A DNA stretch of 64,000 nucleotides. It comes from Phymatolithon calcareum (Eukaryota; Rhodophyta; Florideophyceae; Hapalidiales). The position numbers and the translations under genes were made by a program. The stretch is taken from assembly GCA_977006965.1 (NCBI GenBank), contig OZ345355.1:1550001-1614000 (forward strand). Reading direction: 5' to 3'. The notes under the pieces are model-generated. The model had not been told where the DNA came from. It worked only from the letters and a program-made list of their open reading frames with translations, and searched no databases. This document shows positions 52,448 to 63,449 of this stretch, piece by piece. Each line of letters begins with the position of its first letter. Positions within the stretch are counted from its first letter, which is position 1.

Positions 52448-52460
52448 TGATTATTCTAGT

Positions 52461-52632
52461 TTTTTTTTTTTTCCTTTCAAGTTTTAAAAAAGCCCCACAG
52501 ACTTCCGAAGATATGGGCAAGGCTTCCTCTGGTGCTACCTACCTTTGTGTAGCTCACAAAACGTCCACTAGAATCGCAGACGGGAAAACTTAGGACTCAA
52601 AGTAGTCCTATCTCAGTCCTCTACGGGATTGA
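52461..52632 (-). mobile_element. Short retroposon (SINE-like), antisense copy
   Basis: Perfect 13-bp duplications TGATTATTCTAGT (52448-52460, 52633-52645). Reverse complement of the family at 32688-32872, slightly 5'-truncated (starts at ATCAATCCCGTAGAGG), with a long T-run at the left representing its poly(A) tail. Confidence 0.93.
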
Positions 52633-53026
52633 TGATTATTCTAGTGCTTTGTTGTCGATATTCTACTGGTGCTGCCATATGAGCACAGGTACGCATGGGA
52701 GGGTGTCGATCGTGTTGCGCTTGCATCGGCTCACCGCGGCTGTCAGCGCTAGAAAGGCACGACAGTTGTTTTGCGTTTGGCAACGTAAACATGTATGTGC
52801 GTATTCAGTGGGAAAAATCTGTTCTTATGTCATGTGTGAAAGAGCTGTTGCGTATAACAGCACCCATCTTCAATGGACACGGCAAACAAAATTAATGAAT
52901 CTTTAAACAAATGGTAGAGCAAACAGAAACAGTAGCCACGGATTTGTAGGGCCAGAAGCGACTACCAGGCTCGATTGTTTGTCCGCAGCGATAAAAGGAA
53001 ATGTATACCGTCTCCACGATCGAAAA

Positions 53027-53736
53027 TTAAAGCTTCCAGTTCCAATATTCCTGAAAAGTCGAACTCGTCGCGTCCCCTTCATTTTGCCTTATTTTTCGCC
53101 AATTGCTGCTTCTTCTTCTCCTCCCGTTTTGCATTCTCCGCACTGCAACGGGTGTCACAGTGTCCCCGAGCGCCATCGTATCCTGCAGCACCCCCTCGCT
53201 CGGTTGCTCCGCCATCCACATTGGCAGTCCGTCATCCATTCTCTCCTCTTTCTTTTCTCGACTCCCATCCATCGGCATGCGCACGCATGCGGCCAGCAAG
53301 CGCGGCGTTCGCGGGGAGGGAGACTCCAGGTGTGAGTCGCGATCAGCATTGCGTTGCGCTATCTGGTGGAAATAGCAAAGTCCACACGAGATGGCGGTGC
53401 TCGTGCACGTGTTCCGAGACTAATCGAAACGAATTCCAGATCCGTGATGTCCAGCTCAGCTGTCCGACTGGCGCGAGCGGCACCGCGAGACGCGGCTTCC
53501 AACGCATCGGTTGCGCGCGTACGCGGCCGCGCAGAGCAGCTCGGTTGCGCCCGGGCCAAAGAGGCCACGACCATGCTTGCCGCTATTGCCGCCACGCGCC
53601 GGGCGATTTCTGGCGCTGGTGCTGCGTGCGCTTTCACGCGCTCGGCGAACGCCATCCACGAACACGGACAGTTGCGCCCTCCGCGCGTCCATGCGGTCGA
53701 GGTCGGTATACATGCATCATTGCCGAGACGAAACAC
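53027..53736 (-). other. Possible decayed gene in GC-rich island
   Basis: Two minus-strand frames in succession are open: 53359-53736 (Ala/Arg-rich: APEIARRVAAIAASMVVASL; TAELDITDLEFVSISL) and 53027-53299 (SREKKEERMDDGLPMWMAEQ; QDTMALGDTVTPVAVRRMQN). They need a frame change between them. No intron consensus was checked with certainty and no domain is recognisable. Confidence 0.25.
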
Positions 53737-53849
53737 GAAAAAGATGACACGTGTCCATTTGAACGCATCGGTATGATGCTCACATGAGCTGTGTCAACAA
53801 CGTAGGATCCAATGGCTACAGGTGAACAGGATGCCCCCATGCGCAAAGG

Positions 53850-55215
53850 AGGCGAAGCACGTTTCCTTGCGTTGGTACGTGGAAGAATTGCGAAATGGCA
53901 CCGGCGCGTGTGCAGAAGCGTGCACAGAACCGTTTGAAGAGCGATGATGAACCTGACGTGACATCCTCGTTATCGCGGCGCGCCAAAAAGCGGAAAACAT
54001 CCGCTCAATTCAAATTCAAAGGCTTGGGTCATGCCTGTTATAGCTTGCGTCATTTTTATCTACTCTAGGATAGTTTCGATTTACTACATAATAGGTTCCA
54101 CTGAGAATAAAGTGAAGGTAGAGTTGTCTACAGCAAGACATCGCTAGCAGTGTCTTCCAAGGCCTGTCTTTCGGAAGCGTTACTCGTTTTCTCTCAACCC
54201 GCCGCGTTTGCGCGCGTGTCAACACCGACACCGTGTATTATCGCAAGACCAACGCCAGAATCACTCTTTGGTGACGAACTAGAACGAGTTGTTAACGCCG
54301 CATTCGAACTCGCGAACGATAGGATAGAATGGAAGAAACTTAGACCCTCGAATCGCTGCTAGTCCCATTGGGAGAAAAGGCAAATGAATGAAGAAAAGCA
54401 TAGAGAGGTCCGTTAGACAGATAATAGACAGAGCAGAGAAATGGGTCCCGGTGAAGCGGCGAATGCCCAAGCGAGATTATGAAAAGGGAGTGACAAGGCT
54501 CTTGAGGGACGCATTGCACGCAAGCAATGTCTGCAAGGCGGAAAATGACTTGACTGTGTTGTTCCAAATCATCCAGATTAATCGGTCAATTGATTAGTGC
54601 AAACAACTCACACGTGCACTTGCTAGTAGAGCAATACGAGTAAAGGAGGCCATGGGGGACCAGACTGCGCTACATTCTAAAACCGTTAGAAACGCTAGCC
54701 GTGTTACTCCTTCGTGACGCGTCAGAACGGGTGAGTTTATTCGAACTATTCCATCGCACTGAATAAATAAGTCTGACTCTGTGCTCTGGAAGAAGTAGAA
54801 GAAGAGGAAATTTTGGAAGAGTTATTTATATTTCTCTCATGCGGAAGAAGTGTACCTATTTCCCGATTAGTAGTTCATGAAAGGCATGATAGTTTGTTGT
54901 ATACAGTTGATTAGAAGGTGCATAAATGTCTGACCAACGGATCGTTCAATCAACATTGCCAATTATATCTCAAGAGCATGTTAATGCTGATATCGCTTAG
55001 GCTCTTATTTCTTGAGACAGCACGGTCGCCACGTTCTGATCTCTCACCAGAAAATCCGCAGGCGTACCCTCGTATCCCTGAAAACAGTACAGTGGAGTAT
55101 TTTCTCCCCATATGTCCGATTATGGGCCAGAGGTAGATTTTTGTACCTCACCGGATCGTAGCGCACCCAAGCAAACGGCAGACCATATTCATCACTCGTG
55201 GACTCTTGGTAGTGT
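53850..55215. other. No clear gene; scattered open fragments
   Basis: Plus-strand fragments at 54150-54362 and 54388-54597 (GDELERVVNAAFELANDR; SVRQIIDRAEKW) look protein-like and could be a decayed gene or LINE upstream region, but no family is recognised. Confidence 0.25.
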
Positions 55216-55219
55216 TTCC

Positions 55220-55285
55220 CCATGAGTTTGCAGACATGTTGGTAACTTTTAAATAAAAATCTGCATTTCTTGTTCTTCTTTTCCC
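55220..55285 (+). repeat. Dispersed 3' tail, type 2
   Basis: GTTGGTAACTTTTAAATAAA, then AATCTGCATTTC and a TTCTTCTTTT end, as at 60495-60548. Confidence 0.7.
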
Positions 55286-55289
55286 AGAA

Positions 55290-56391
55290 AGTCTGTCCGA
55301 TTTGAGTATATGCGCTCCATGAGCCTTAGATTTCAAATATTATTCATCGCCGGGTGCCTCGGTCTTCAAACTTGACACTCAAACCGCTATGCACAGAAGT
55401 GCTCATAGACCATAAACGTCCGAAGAGCTATTTAATTGCCAACGTTTCCTATTTTCTTTAGAAGACATAAGAAGCGAAGGGAAAAATCTTGGTTCAAACT
55501 CGCATGTAATGCACTGTAGTATCTTAAGATGCATCAGGCTGAGCTTCCGCTCTACTCGTCAGTGAATCTCCGTTGGTCTAACATGTGCTATCCAAAGGAT
55601 ACCACTCATTGTGCCCGTGCAATGAGATGCAGTCTGCTCGTGGAGATCCAGATCCAGAATGAAACCACATAACTTGCTCTGTGAGAAGCTCCGTTGGTCC
55701 ACGTCTGACAGCTCCTCCGGTCAGACATTCCGTACGCTTCGATGTAGTGACAATCGCATGGTGAGCCAGCTATGTTGTGACAAGACCTGGGAAGCTTTGT
55801 ATGGAAGAAGAAAGGTAGATTTTTAGATTTGTAAGGAGAAACTTTGGAACAGGTTACCCAATCAAATGATGTACTACTTTCGGTAGATCTGCAGGGTGAG
55901 TGCTTTGCTGACTTCTCTCGTACGAGTAGTGTCCGTCTAGATACATTCAAGGAATGTGACTCATCAGGGTGCCATACATACCTTTTCCTTCATTTCGAAA
56001 GCGGTACCAAAGGTCTTTCCTTGTTGACAGTCGGTCGCCTTAGTTTATCGTCAGCAATACTGGCCTGTGGCTGTTAAATATGCTCGCTATTGTTGGCGAG
56101 CGAGTCACAACCATATACAGATGTACCGAAACAAGGCCACGCAATTTCTTGCAGATATTGGGAATGTGGCTGTTTGCTTTTAAACAAAAAAATAAAATTT
56201 GTTCTTTCTTTCTCTCTTGCTTCTATTCTTTAGATGCCTCGTTATCGAAGAAAGTTGCCCCTCGTTTTATTTTTAACACGGTAGATGAAAACGGACCCCG
56301 CAGTCTATTCTTCATCTTTCTCCTCCATTGAAACAACGGGTACCCTCATTCACGTCTCCGTCGGCGGGGCAACAGGCGCCGTGATGTGCGT
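55290..56391. other. No gene recognised
   Basis: Near 55830-55960 fragments such as FADFSRTSSVRLDTFKECD occur in the plus frame, resembling C-terminal ends of retroelement or other proteins, but nothing is continuous. Confidence 0.3.
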
Positions 56392-57186
56392 CTACACCTT
56401 TGGATCTTGCTCCGCCACAGGCTGGCCGATATGTTTCTCAATCCAATCGATATACCCTGCGACGCTCGTGAATATATCCGGCCATTTAGCATCACCACAA
56501 GTCTTTTCAGTCCGAACGATCGCAATCCCGACCTGCTGTCCCTTGTACACTAGCGCTCCACCTGAGTCGCCATCACAAATGCCCGTACTACGAACGGCAT
56601 CATTAGCACAAATATGAATATCAGTTCGAAGAAGGCGCGCAGGCTTGTAAGCTTCTGCCAGCACCAACATTTCCCAGCACGCTTGGAGACTCATGGTGAG
56701 CATGTCCGTCTTGCGAAGCGTGCTATGTCCCTTGCTCCCGGCCTCCGTCGAACCGTATCCGTACAACGTGACTAGTGCATCTGCGGGCGGCGGGACGCGG
56801 GATAGGGGAAGAATCTTGGCCCCAGGAACTGCCGGAGAATCGAGTTTTGCAACTGCAATGTCATTCTTTATGTCGCCGAAGCCCGAATGCTGGTGGACCT
56901 CAACCAGTTTGAAGCGTGGAGATTTTGCGTCACCTATCGTGGCGTAGTCGCCCACCCCCAGAGATTCCGCACAGTGACCGGCGAACAGCAGCCATTGCTC
57001 CGCGATGAGAGAAGCACTGCAGTATTTCCCAGAACTCGCCGATTTGATAAGAACGTTAAACGACGAATCATCGGAAATGCCGCCCGCGAGACGAATGGAA
57101 GATGGCGAATATGGCACCCGAACGGCGCAAGTGAGTGAAATGAAGAAGACCACGAGAGCGATATGGCCGCTGTGAAAGAAATACAT
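56392..57186 (-). CDS. Secreted S1-family (chymotrypsin-fold) serine protease
   Basis: A 264-residue protein with an ATG at 57186. The N-terminus has a signal-type hydrophobic run (IALVVFFISLTCAV). The catalytic triad is His71 (FAGHC), Asp109 (NDIAVAKL) and Ser208 (GDSGGAL). Cys56 and Cys72 bracket the histidine loop as in the family's conserved disulfide, and Cys204-Cys230 fits the pair near the active serine. The mature N-terminus would follow Arg32 (IR-LAGG), a variant of the usual IVGG. The residue six before the active serine, which sets S1 specificity (position 189 in chymotrypsin numbering), is Gly202, not Asp, so cleavage after Arg/Lys is not expected; small or neutral residues are likelier. 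Single exon, full length for a bare protease domain, no extra domains. Confidence 0.93.
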   Translation of the reverse strand: MYFFHSGHIALVVFFISLTCAVRVPYSPSSIRLAGGISDDSSFNVLIKSASSGKYCSASLIAEQWLLFAGHCAESLGVGDYATIGDAKSPRFKLVEVHQHSGFGDIKNDIAVAKLDSPAVPGAKILPLSRVPPPADALVTLYGYGSTEAGSKGHSTLRKTDMLTMSLQACWEMLVLAEAYKPARLLRTDIHICANDAVRSTGICDGDSGGALVYKGQQVGIAIVRTEKTCGDAKWPDIFTSVAGYIDWIEKHIGQPVAEQDPKV

Positions 57187-58315
57187 TTTCAGTTCTGGTC
57201 GAAACTAGCTTTCGCGGCGCAGTGGTTGCGAAGAGGGGTTCAGTCTTATAGAGGGGATCCAGATCATATGACTACCAGGTGTTGTGAAGCATTTCATGGG
57301 GAAGAACGTGGACTTAGACTCGCGGAAGGAGCGAAGAATTAGAATTATTGGTCACCGAATGGGTTTATTCCCTTACAAAAATTTAACACGTATGGCCTAG
57401 ATACCGGTACGGGGTGCAGGCGAATCACATTAAAAAGAACGGCAGTCAACAAATGCCATCCCCACGTGGTGAGAATTGCAGGACCCTCCCGGTTATGTCT
57501 ATCGTGTGTTTACTGGAGATCCTCGGACTGCGTCACCCATGCGATGGCGTATGCACGCCAGGTTCAGTCATGCATCAGAGCTATTTCTAGACGCAAAAGA
57601 AATATGATATGATGATCATCGTCCAACGTGGAGTCTCACTGTCAATTTTTCCATGTAATGTACCCGCCTTGCGAAGGTACTACTGGGGGCACTCTACATG
57701 ATATCTGAACAACTCTGTGAAGTTGAACAGCTCCAAACTAGCGTCTAGAGTTTCAGTTTCTGGCTGCCTAATGAGATCGGACAGAAGGGAAATGACTTGC
57801 GCTTCTTCAAGGATCGATTATTTCCATCCCGTGCATGTCGACAATACATAAATTTTCTAGTTGCCCCATGAGGTTCGTCTTGCAAAATGCATTGGCAGTT
57901 TTTACAAGGCGACAGCAACAAATGTTGCGATGAAATGCAGAAGGTCAACCAGGTCAACAATCTCGTTCAACACGACCAAAGAATCATGAAGGCGTTGCGT
58001 TCTCGAAAGAAAATATCGCGCCACGAGAAGGAAATTCAGTTTCAGTATCGATCCTAAATATTAAATGCCCATGAAAGTATCTTGGATGTGCCGCATCCTA
58101 CGTGTCTAGAAAGCAGTAGTCACTTTCTCCCATAGCTCTGTAAATCGCCTAGGCATATGTTATATGTCTTTTTCGTAATTATGTGAATTTATTGAGAAAG
58201 TACCGGAGTCCCAACGTAAGGAAAGTCGGCACCTTTCTAAGCACTCTACAACACTCGAATTTCGGTTTCTTAATCAGAATTACTTAGTATCGCGTCAATG
58301 GCTCGGGCCACGTTG
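57187..58315. other. Intergenic, no gene recognised
   Basis: Contains the upstream region of the protease gene. Only short broken frames. Confidence 0.45.
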
Positions 58316-60165
58316 GTCTCCTCTGTAGGGGTCCTGCAAAAGGATTGCAAAAACTATTGGACATAGCTACGAAGTGGGCAGCCGACAACTCCATGAAATG
58401 GAACACGAAGCCAGGAAAGAGCGAGGTACTTAAGTGCAAAGGACTCCCAAAGAAGATATTCTTCCTTGCAGGAAAAGAGCTGCACCAAGCCTGGGGACTG
58501 TCCTACCTCGGGATCAGTATGAACAACAACGGAGTCACCGACGATACTGAGAGTCCGGAACTGTTTAGCCCCATTGAACAGTGATTAGAACGGCGGCTGC
58601 GTGTTGCTGGATGTAGAGGTGGTGATTGAGTGTGACAAGTTGTAGATCGATGATTGTTGACAAGTCCTTGCTTGTCAAGTTTATTGATGGTGCTGCTACT
58701 TATACTACTTCTGGATTCATTGAATCAAGTAGACGAGCTAGCGGTGCATCTCGATTCATATGGTATATGAAACGGATGATGATGTGTCTGCGCAAATGCG
58801 CGCGACTATCACGTAGAGAATGCACACAAAGCCTTGACAAGAGATTAAACGGAACGACTGATTACAGGAAGAGAAACAATTTCTTGTATTGTACCCATAT
58901 GGGTAACAATATTGTGCCTTACCATGAGTTGCGCCCAAAAACGGATGCAAAGGAATTACTGTTCCTCTTGGGTGACACCTTGAACAATGATGAGTGTAGC
59001 GATGACAAATGAAACATATGAAGGGAGAACATACGTAGAAAGCGTATGAGCCGACGAGCGAGGTGAACGTCTTGATCCACGGTAGGAAGCTCAAATTGAG
59101 CTTGAATTCAATCGGTATGGCGGAGTGAAATGGTGAATTGAAAGCTATCAGATTAACGTGTCCGAGACTCACCAAACTCATATGAAGGTCCGCACGTGTG
59201 AGAAGAGTGTCTTGCGAAACAGGATCCAGGAGCGTGGTTGTGCTTCCTCAGATACAGCAATCTCAAGAGTTCGGAATGCGGTGGGATGCATACACAAACT
59301 CCGCCAAATTGGCTTGAACGTCAGAGGACTGCAACCAACCACGTGCATCAGGATTTTCAAGTCGTTGATTCTCCCCAAATGAGAGTATGCCATTCAGCTG
59401 ACCCCGATCACGAAACGACTACTATCGGCAATTGAAGCAGCAGAAGGTCTTTTCTACTGATACGTTTTCGGAAAATATGCTGAGTATCGAAGGGAGAGAA
59501 TGCGAGTGCTCTGCCGTCTCGCCAGCCCACAGATGAGGAGAATGCACCAGGTTGAAAGGTTTTCCTTAAGCTTGGTAAAACGGAGGATGTTCCTGGAGCT
59601 TTCAGAAGAATATCAGGGAAAAGAAGAAGATCTGGAAGACGTATCAAAGGACATTGGGTATCTCGGGGAAGAGGAACACCTTAAAGAAGCTCTGAAACAA
59701 GCGGAAGAAGGTATGGTGTCAAAAAAGCGACGCCTACAAGCAACAGTCAAAGTCTGGTCGTTGGAAGAAGAGGGTCAGACAGTTAAAATCCCGATCGGCG
59801 TACCGGACGACCTACCAGGAGTGCTATATATAAGGGACAGAACTGCGAGGTTGAGATGCCTGAGAGTCATTTTCAACAGAGTTCCTTTGTGGAGAAAATC
59901 CATTATGGCGAAATACTTTGGGACTGGTGCTGTGGTGGAGCTTATCGTGTTGCAACGTATACTACGGTCTATGAAGATGGACCAAGAAACGGAATATGAA
60001 TGCAAAAGACTTACTCGGGCCCTCACAGGGAGAGAAATTCGAATTAAGGAGATATTAGAAGGATAGTAAAGAGATGAGTATGGAAAACAGCGAGAAGCTG
60101 CCCTGTTACTCAACTTGAGGCTTTTGGAGCTTTTAAAATAAATCAACATATATCCCCCTGTAGGG
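58316..60165 (+). mobile_element. LINE copy E, 5'-truncated, split by a solo LTR
   Basis: Starts after the RT catalytic motif (QKLLDIATKWAADNSMKWNT; KELHQAWGLSYLGISMNNNG). It is interrupted at 58548 and resumes at 59251 (AISRVRNAVGCIHKLRQIGL). It continues through 59500-60066 (LCRLASPQMRRMHQVERFSL; LWRKSIMAKYFGTGAVVELI) to a TAG stop at 60064-60066. The 3' end (60092-60163) is the type-3 tail. A stop near 59380 and a frame change make it inactive. It is the best template for aligning copy C. Confidence 0.88.
58548..59250. mobile_element. Solo LTR, 703 bp
   Basis: It begins TGAG and ends CTCA (inverted termini of the TG...CA type) and is bounded by 5-bp duplications GATAC (58543-58547, 59251-59255). 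Removing it and one duplication restores the LINE reading from GVTDD into TAISRVRN. It has no similarity to the Ty3-type LTR at 15713, so it belongs to another LTR element family with no internal copy in this window. Strand not determined. Confidence 0.88.
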
Positions 60166-60259
60166 GTCCATGGTGGCTTTCTCATGATGCTCTTGAGTGT
60201 GATATGTCTTTTTTCTAAAGCCCACCTAATATAACGCACCAGAATCACCACGTGTTCTA

Positions 60260-60560
60260 GAACATTCAGGAAAAATACTTGCAAGTCATACGTGTTCTCG
60301 CCTCTCTACAATAGAGCATTCCTCTTTGTTTGGGATAGAGACAGTGACGTTGCACAGTTCAAATCATTTCAATTTCAAAGACTCATATATACTATAGATG
60401 GTGCGATACCGACAGTTTATGGAATAGCTCAAGATAAACCAGAGAAAACAAAACTCCACACTTACGGATTGGCAGATATGCTTCATCAAGCTCTCTGCAG
60501 ATGCGTTGGTAACACTATAATAAAAATCTCCACTTCTTCTTCTTCATCAAGCTCGATTGC
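60260..60560 (+). mobile_element. LINE family 2 3'-end fragment
   Basis: An open frame (60292-60564; LFVWDRDSDVAQFKSF, TYGLADMLHQALCRCVG) runs into the type-2 tail GTAACACTATAATAAAAATC and a (TTC)n end at 60530-60548. The frame itself may be host sequence fused to the tail. Confidence 0.5.
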
Positions 60561-60929
60561 CTGATAAACTATTTCAATTGCAAAAATTCTATAATACTTC
60601 GACTCAACCATATCGCTGGCTGATGTTTGGAACATCACGCACGCTAGTCTTTGCAGAAAACAACTGTAAATTGCCGTTGGACAAAGCTCGCGTTTTTGTC
60701 TGAGTATTCTGAAAGGGCTCAAGAAAGTTCATCTCTCAGAGCGGATTTTCGCGATACGAAAGCTTCAGAAGTTTCAAATATCGTCGAAGCATCTAAGCTG
60801 GTAGCAAGTCCAGAACCACTTTAGTTGAAACGTCTTTTGACGTTTGAACGGAACAGTCCCCAAGGAACCCACCAAAAATGATTGAGCTCTTGGGAAGTCA
60901 AGGATTATGGACAGTGTGAGCACTAAATT

Positions 60930-61890
60930 GTATCCTGAAAACCTCTATGCGGACCCTAGCGAAGAGGTGTTGCTCAGCCGACGCAAAAATGCTTGAGCGC
61001 ATCCGACTGGACAAGATCGCGGTCCGCCAACTGAGGTCCCTGAGTGTCTCATTGCGGGCACTGAGCTTCTTGAAAGCAGTGAAGACCTACAAGGCGTTGA
61101 TACAACCAATTAGCCTTCTTTGCCAAATTCACAATGCCAAAAACAGGCGACTCGTTCTAGCACTCAGAGAAAGAGCCAGATCGAAGAAAAGGAGCCTTCT
61201 GTCCGTCCCAATAGAAGAAAGAGATGTGGAGGAACTACAATGGGTTAGTCCAGACATATCGGCAATGTTACACTACAACGTTTTCGAGACGGCACTGGCA
61301 GGGAGTTTCATCAAAATCGTTGTGGAACGTGTTCTTCAAAGAAGGAGACATCTTGGAGTCCAACAGAAAGAGAAAAATTTCGTGCTATCAGCCTTGGTCC
61401 ACCCGGCGATCATCAGACTTCCGAAAACACGGCATCGCCAATTTGCGGTAAAGTGGGCATTCGGTCGGTTCCCCCAATGAGCACATCACTTCTCGCAGAC
61501 AAGTTCGGTGATACTATACCAACCATCATGAGCTACCTCGAGGAATACCTCGGCAGATATCAACTAACCAAAGAGGAGATTAAAATCGCGGAAAAAGCTC
61601 TTGACAAGCTTCTCTTCTCCATTATCGTGTTTTATGATGACGTGGAATAGACAGGGTGTCAATTGAGCTGTGACCCCGAGCCCCATAGGAAATCTGATCT
61701 GTGGACCTCAAGCGTTTCCCTCCGCCCTTTTTCCCGGAGAAGGTTTTTGCAGCTAGGGCTACGACGATAACCCGGATTACACGGATTTGAGTAGATTATC
61801 GAAGCTACAGAGAGCAGCTGCTGAAACGCATCTCGCTTGCAGTCGCATGAGTGCTTCCGAGGGCATTTAATAAATTCCAAATTCAAAAAA
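60930..61890 (+). mobile_element. LINE copy F, 3' part, internally deleted
   Basis: 60947-61480 contains FLKAVKTYKALIQP and then jumps to ISLLCQIHNAKNRRLVLAL, lacking the WEYAMHLTPW segment present in copies A and B, so an internal deletion is likely. It continues through ERDVEELQWVSPDISAMLHY and RHRQFAVKWAFGRFP, then after a stop/shift SLLADKFGDTIPTIMSYLEE to VFYDDVE at 61650. The 3' end (61870-61890) is TTTAATAAATTCCAAATTCA plus an A-run. Confidence 0.87.
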
Positions 61891-62139
61891 TAGGATGTTG
61901 CTCAAGCTATTGATAAAATCCTATGTCCTTCTGACTGAGATAAGCAAAAGTATTCGATGACAGTGGGCTACGTTGAAAAGATGCCGCTTTTCCCCAAGCT
62001 GGGACACATGGTTCCTTAGCATTAAATCCTCCAAATTGCGATTACCGTTCTCTAAAGATCAAGCTCCCGAAGCTAGTTCTCTGAGACAAAGCAATCGAAA
62101 TTTGTTCCGTAACTCAAGTCAAAAGCGTTTCTATCACTT

Positions 62140-62580
62140 TTGACTCCAGGACCGAATGCAGTCCAAGATTTGAATCTCGTCACTGATGATCCTAACAGAG
62201 GAATTTGCACGCACCCTAGACGCTACGACAAACGTAAACGCAAGAACGCTGAAGAACGCAAAAGAAGAATGGGAAGCATGTCTCCCTTCGAAAGCCACAG
62301 GACGGGAGGGCCGGCGCCCTCCTCAGCCCATCAAGAACGAACTACCACCATTCCTCTCCCTCAAAAAAGCGAAGCACAGGCTTCTTTGCACGCACTGGTT
62401 ATTTCACCGCTTCCCATATCCCTGGCAAGAACAATCAAGAAACGAAGATTCCGAACTCGATGAAGCTCTCACAGTTATCTCAAACTTAATGCCCAAGCAG
62501 CGACTTTCCGATATTCGAAAAGAGATGCTGGAAATGGCAGTTGATACCGTTCAAAGAAAATGTCCGAAATCAAAATGAAA
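62140..62580 (+). mobile_element. LINE family 2, C-terminal fragment
   Basis: The frame 62186-62578 includes NVNARTLKNAKEEWEACLPS, GREGRRPPQP and KKAKHRLLCTHWLFHRFPYP, matching the C-terminal part of the copy at 36280-36440, and ends at a TGA near 62576-62578. Confidence 0.75.
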
Positions 62581-62861
62581 ACGTAAGCGAAGGATTGTAG
62601 CGCAACGAAAAGTCTCTCAGGTGCAATGATAATTGACTAAGGGAGCTTCAATAAAACAGAAATCCATCCACTGATGATCCTAGCAGCTCCAGTTCAAGCG
62701 AGCCTTCTTATGCCTCCAGATGGCCCAGATGAGAAATCGGTCGATTATATAATCGTGTTACCTGTGCTTTCATATACTGTACACGATGGCGCATCACGTT
62801 CATTGTCCTGAGAACACTCCACTTTATATTGCACCAGATATCCATCTACAGTACTGATACC

Positions 62862-63446
62862 CTACAACATCAACGCGGCAGTCCTCCAAAGCGGCGAGAA
62901 GAAATTGAATCCGATAATGAATCGTCGGTGATCCTTAAACAGGTCTTGAATACTATCTGAAGCTTCCTCGTTGTCTATAGAATTCACAGTCATGTCGTTC
63001 AGAATAGCTAACAGCTTGCTGTACACTAGAGAATCATCCTTGAACTTGGACTTGACTGCTTGCAGATACGTGAGCGCGTCCCTGTATTTTAGAGGTGGTT
63101 CGGTCAGGTCGGTGACATTATCGGATTGTTGTAGAGGCTCTTTTCGTTCCTGCACAAAGCCGGGAGCTGCAGATTGGTGCTCTGGAGATCGCGTGACGTC
63201 CGAAAACTGCGAGAGAGACTCATCGCAGTTCTGAAATACTAGAAACTTGTGTACACACGATGAATCGTGACGTTGATGAAGCGAAGTTGGCTTGGCGTCT
63301 GCCTCTGGTACTTCTTGTGAACAGACGATATCTTTTGGAGCACACAATAGTGCAGATACAGGAATTCCGCGAAATAGAGCTCCCGACCTTCCCTTAGAGC
63401 GTCTTTGCTTCCGAATACCGAGTACAGAATGCAGATTCTCCACCAT
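62862..63446 (-). CDS. Protein with a single Sin3-type PAH domain
   Basis: 194 residues with an ATG at 63446; an upstream exon cannot be excluded because an overlapping frame (63394-63612) is also open. The N-terminal half is polar with a basic cluster (GIRKQRRSKGR). Residues about 121-184 form a paired amphipathic helix (PAH) domain: YRDALTYLQAVKSKFKDD, YSKLLAILNDM, DSIQDLFKDHRRFIIGFNFF. The ALTYL, F.KD, Y.K.L and LF..H...I.GFN.F pattern is diagnostic of Sin3 PAH repeats. In Sin3 these recruit repressors to a histone deacetylase complex. Sin3 itself has several PAH repeats plus large interaction domains; this small protein has one, so it is likelier an adaptor or competitor for PAH-binding peptides than a full Sin3. 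It ends soon after the domain. Confidence 0.8.
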   Translation of the reverse strand: MVENLHSVLGIRKQRRSKGRSGALFRGIPVSALLCAPKDIVCSQEVPEADAKPTSLHQRHDSSCVHKFLVFQNCDESLSQFSDVTRSPEHQSAAPGFVQERKEPLQQSDNVTDLTEPPLKYRDALTYLQAVKSKFKDDSLVYSKLLAILNDMTVNSIDNEEASDSIQDLFKDHRRFIIGFNFFSPLWRTAALML

Positions 63447-63449
63447 CTT

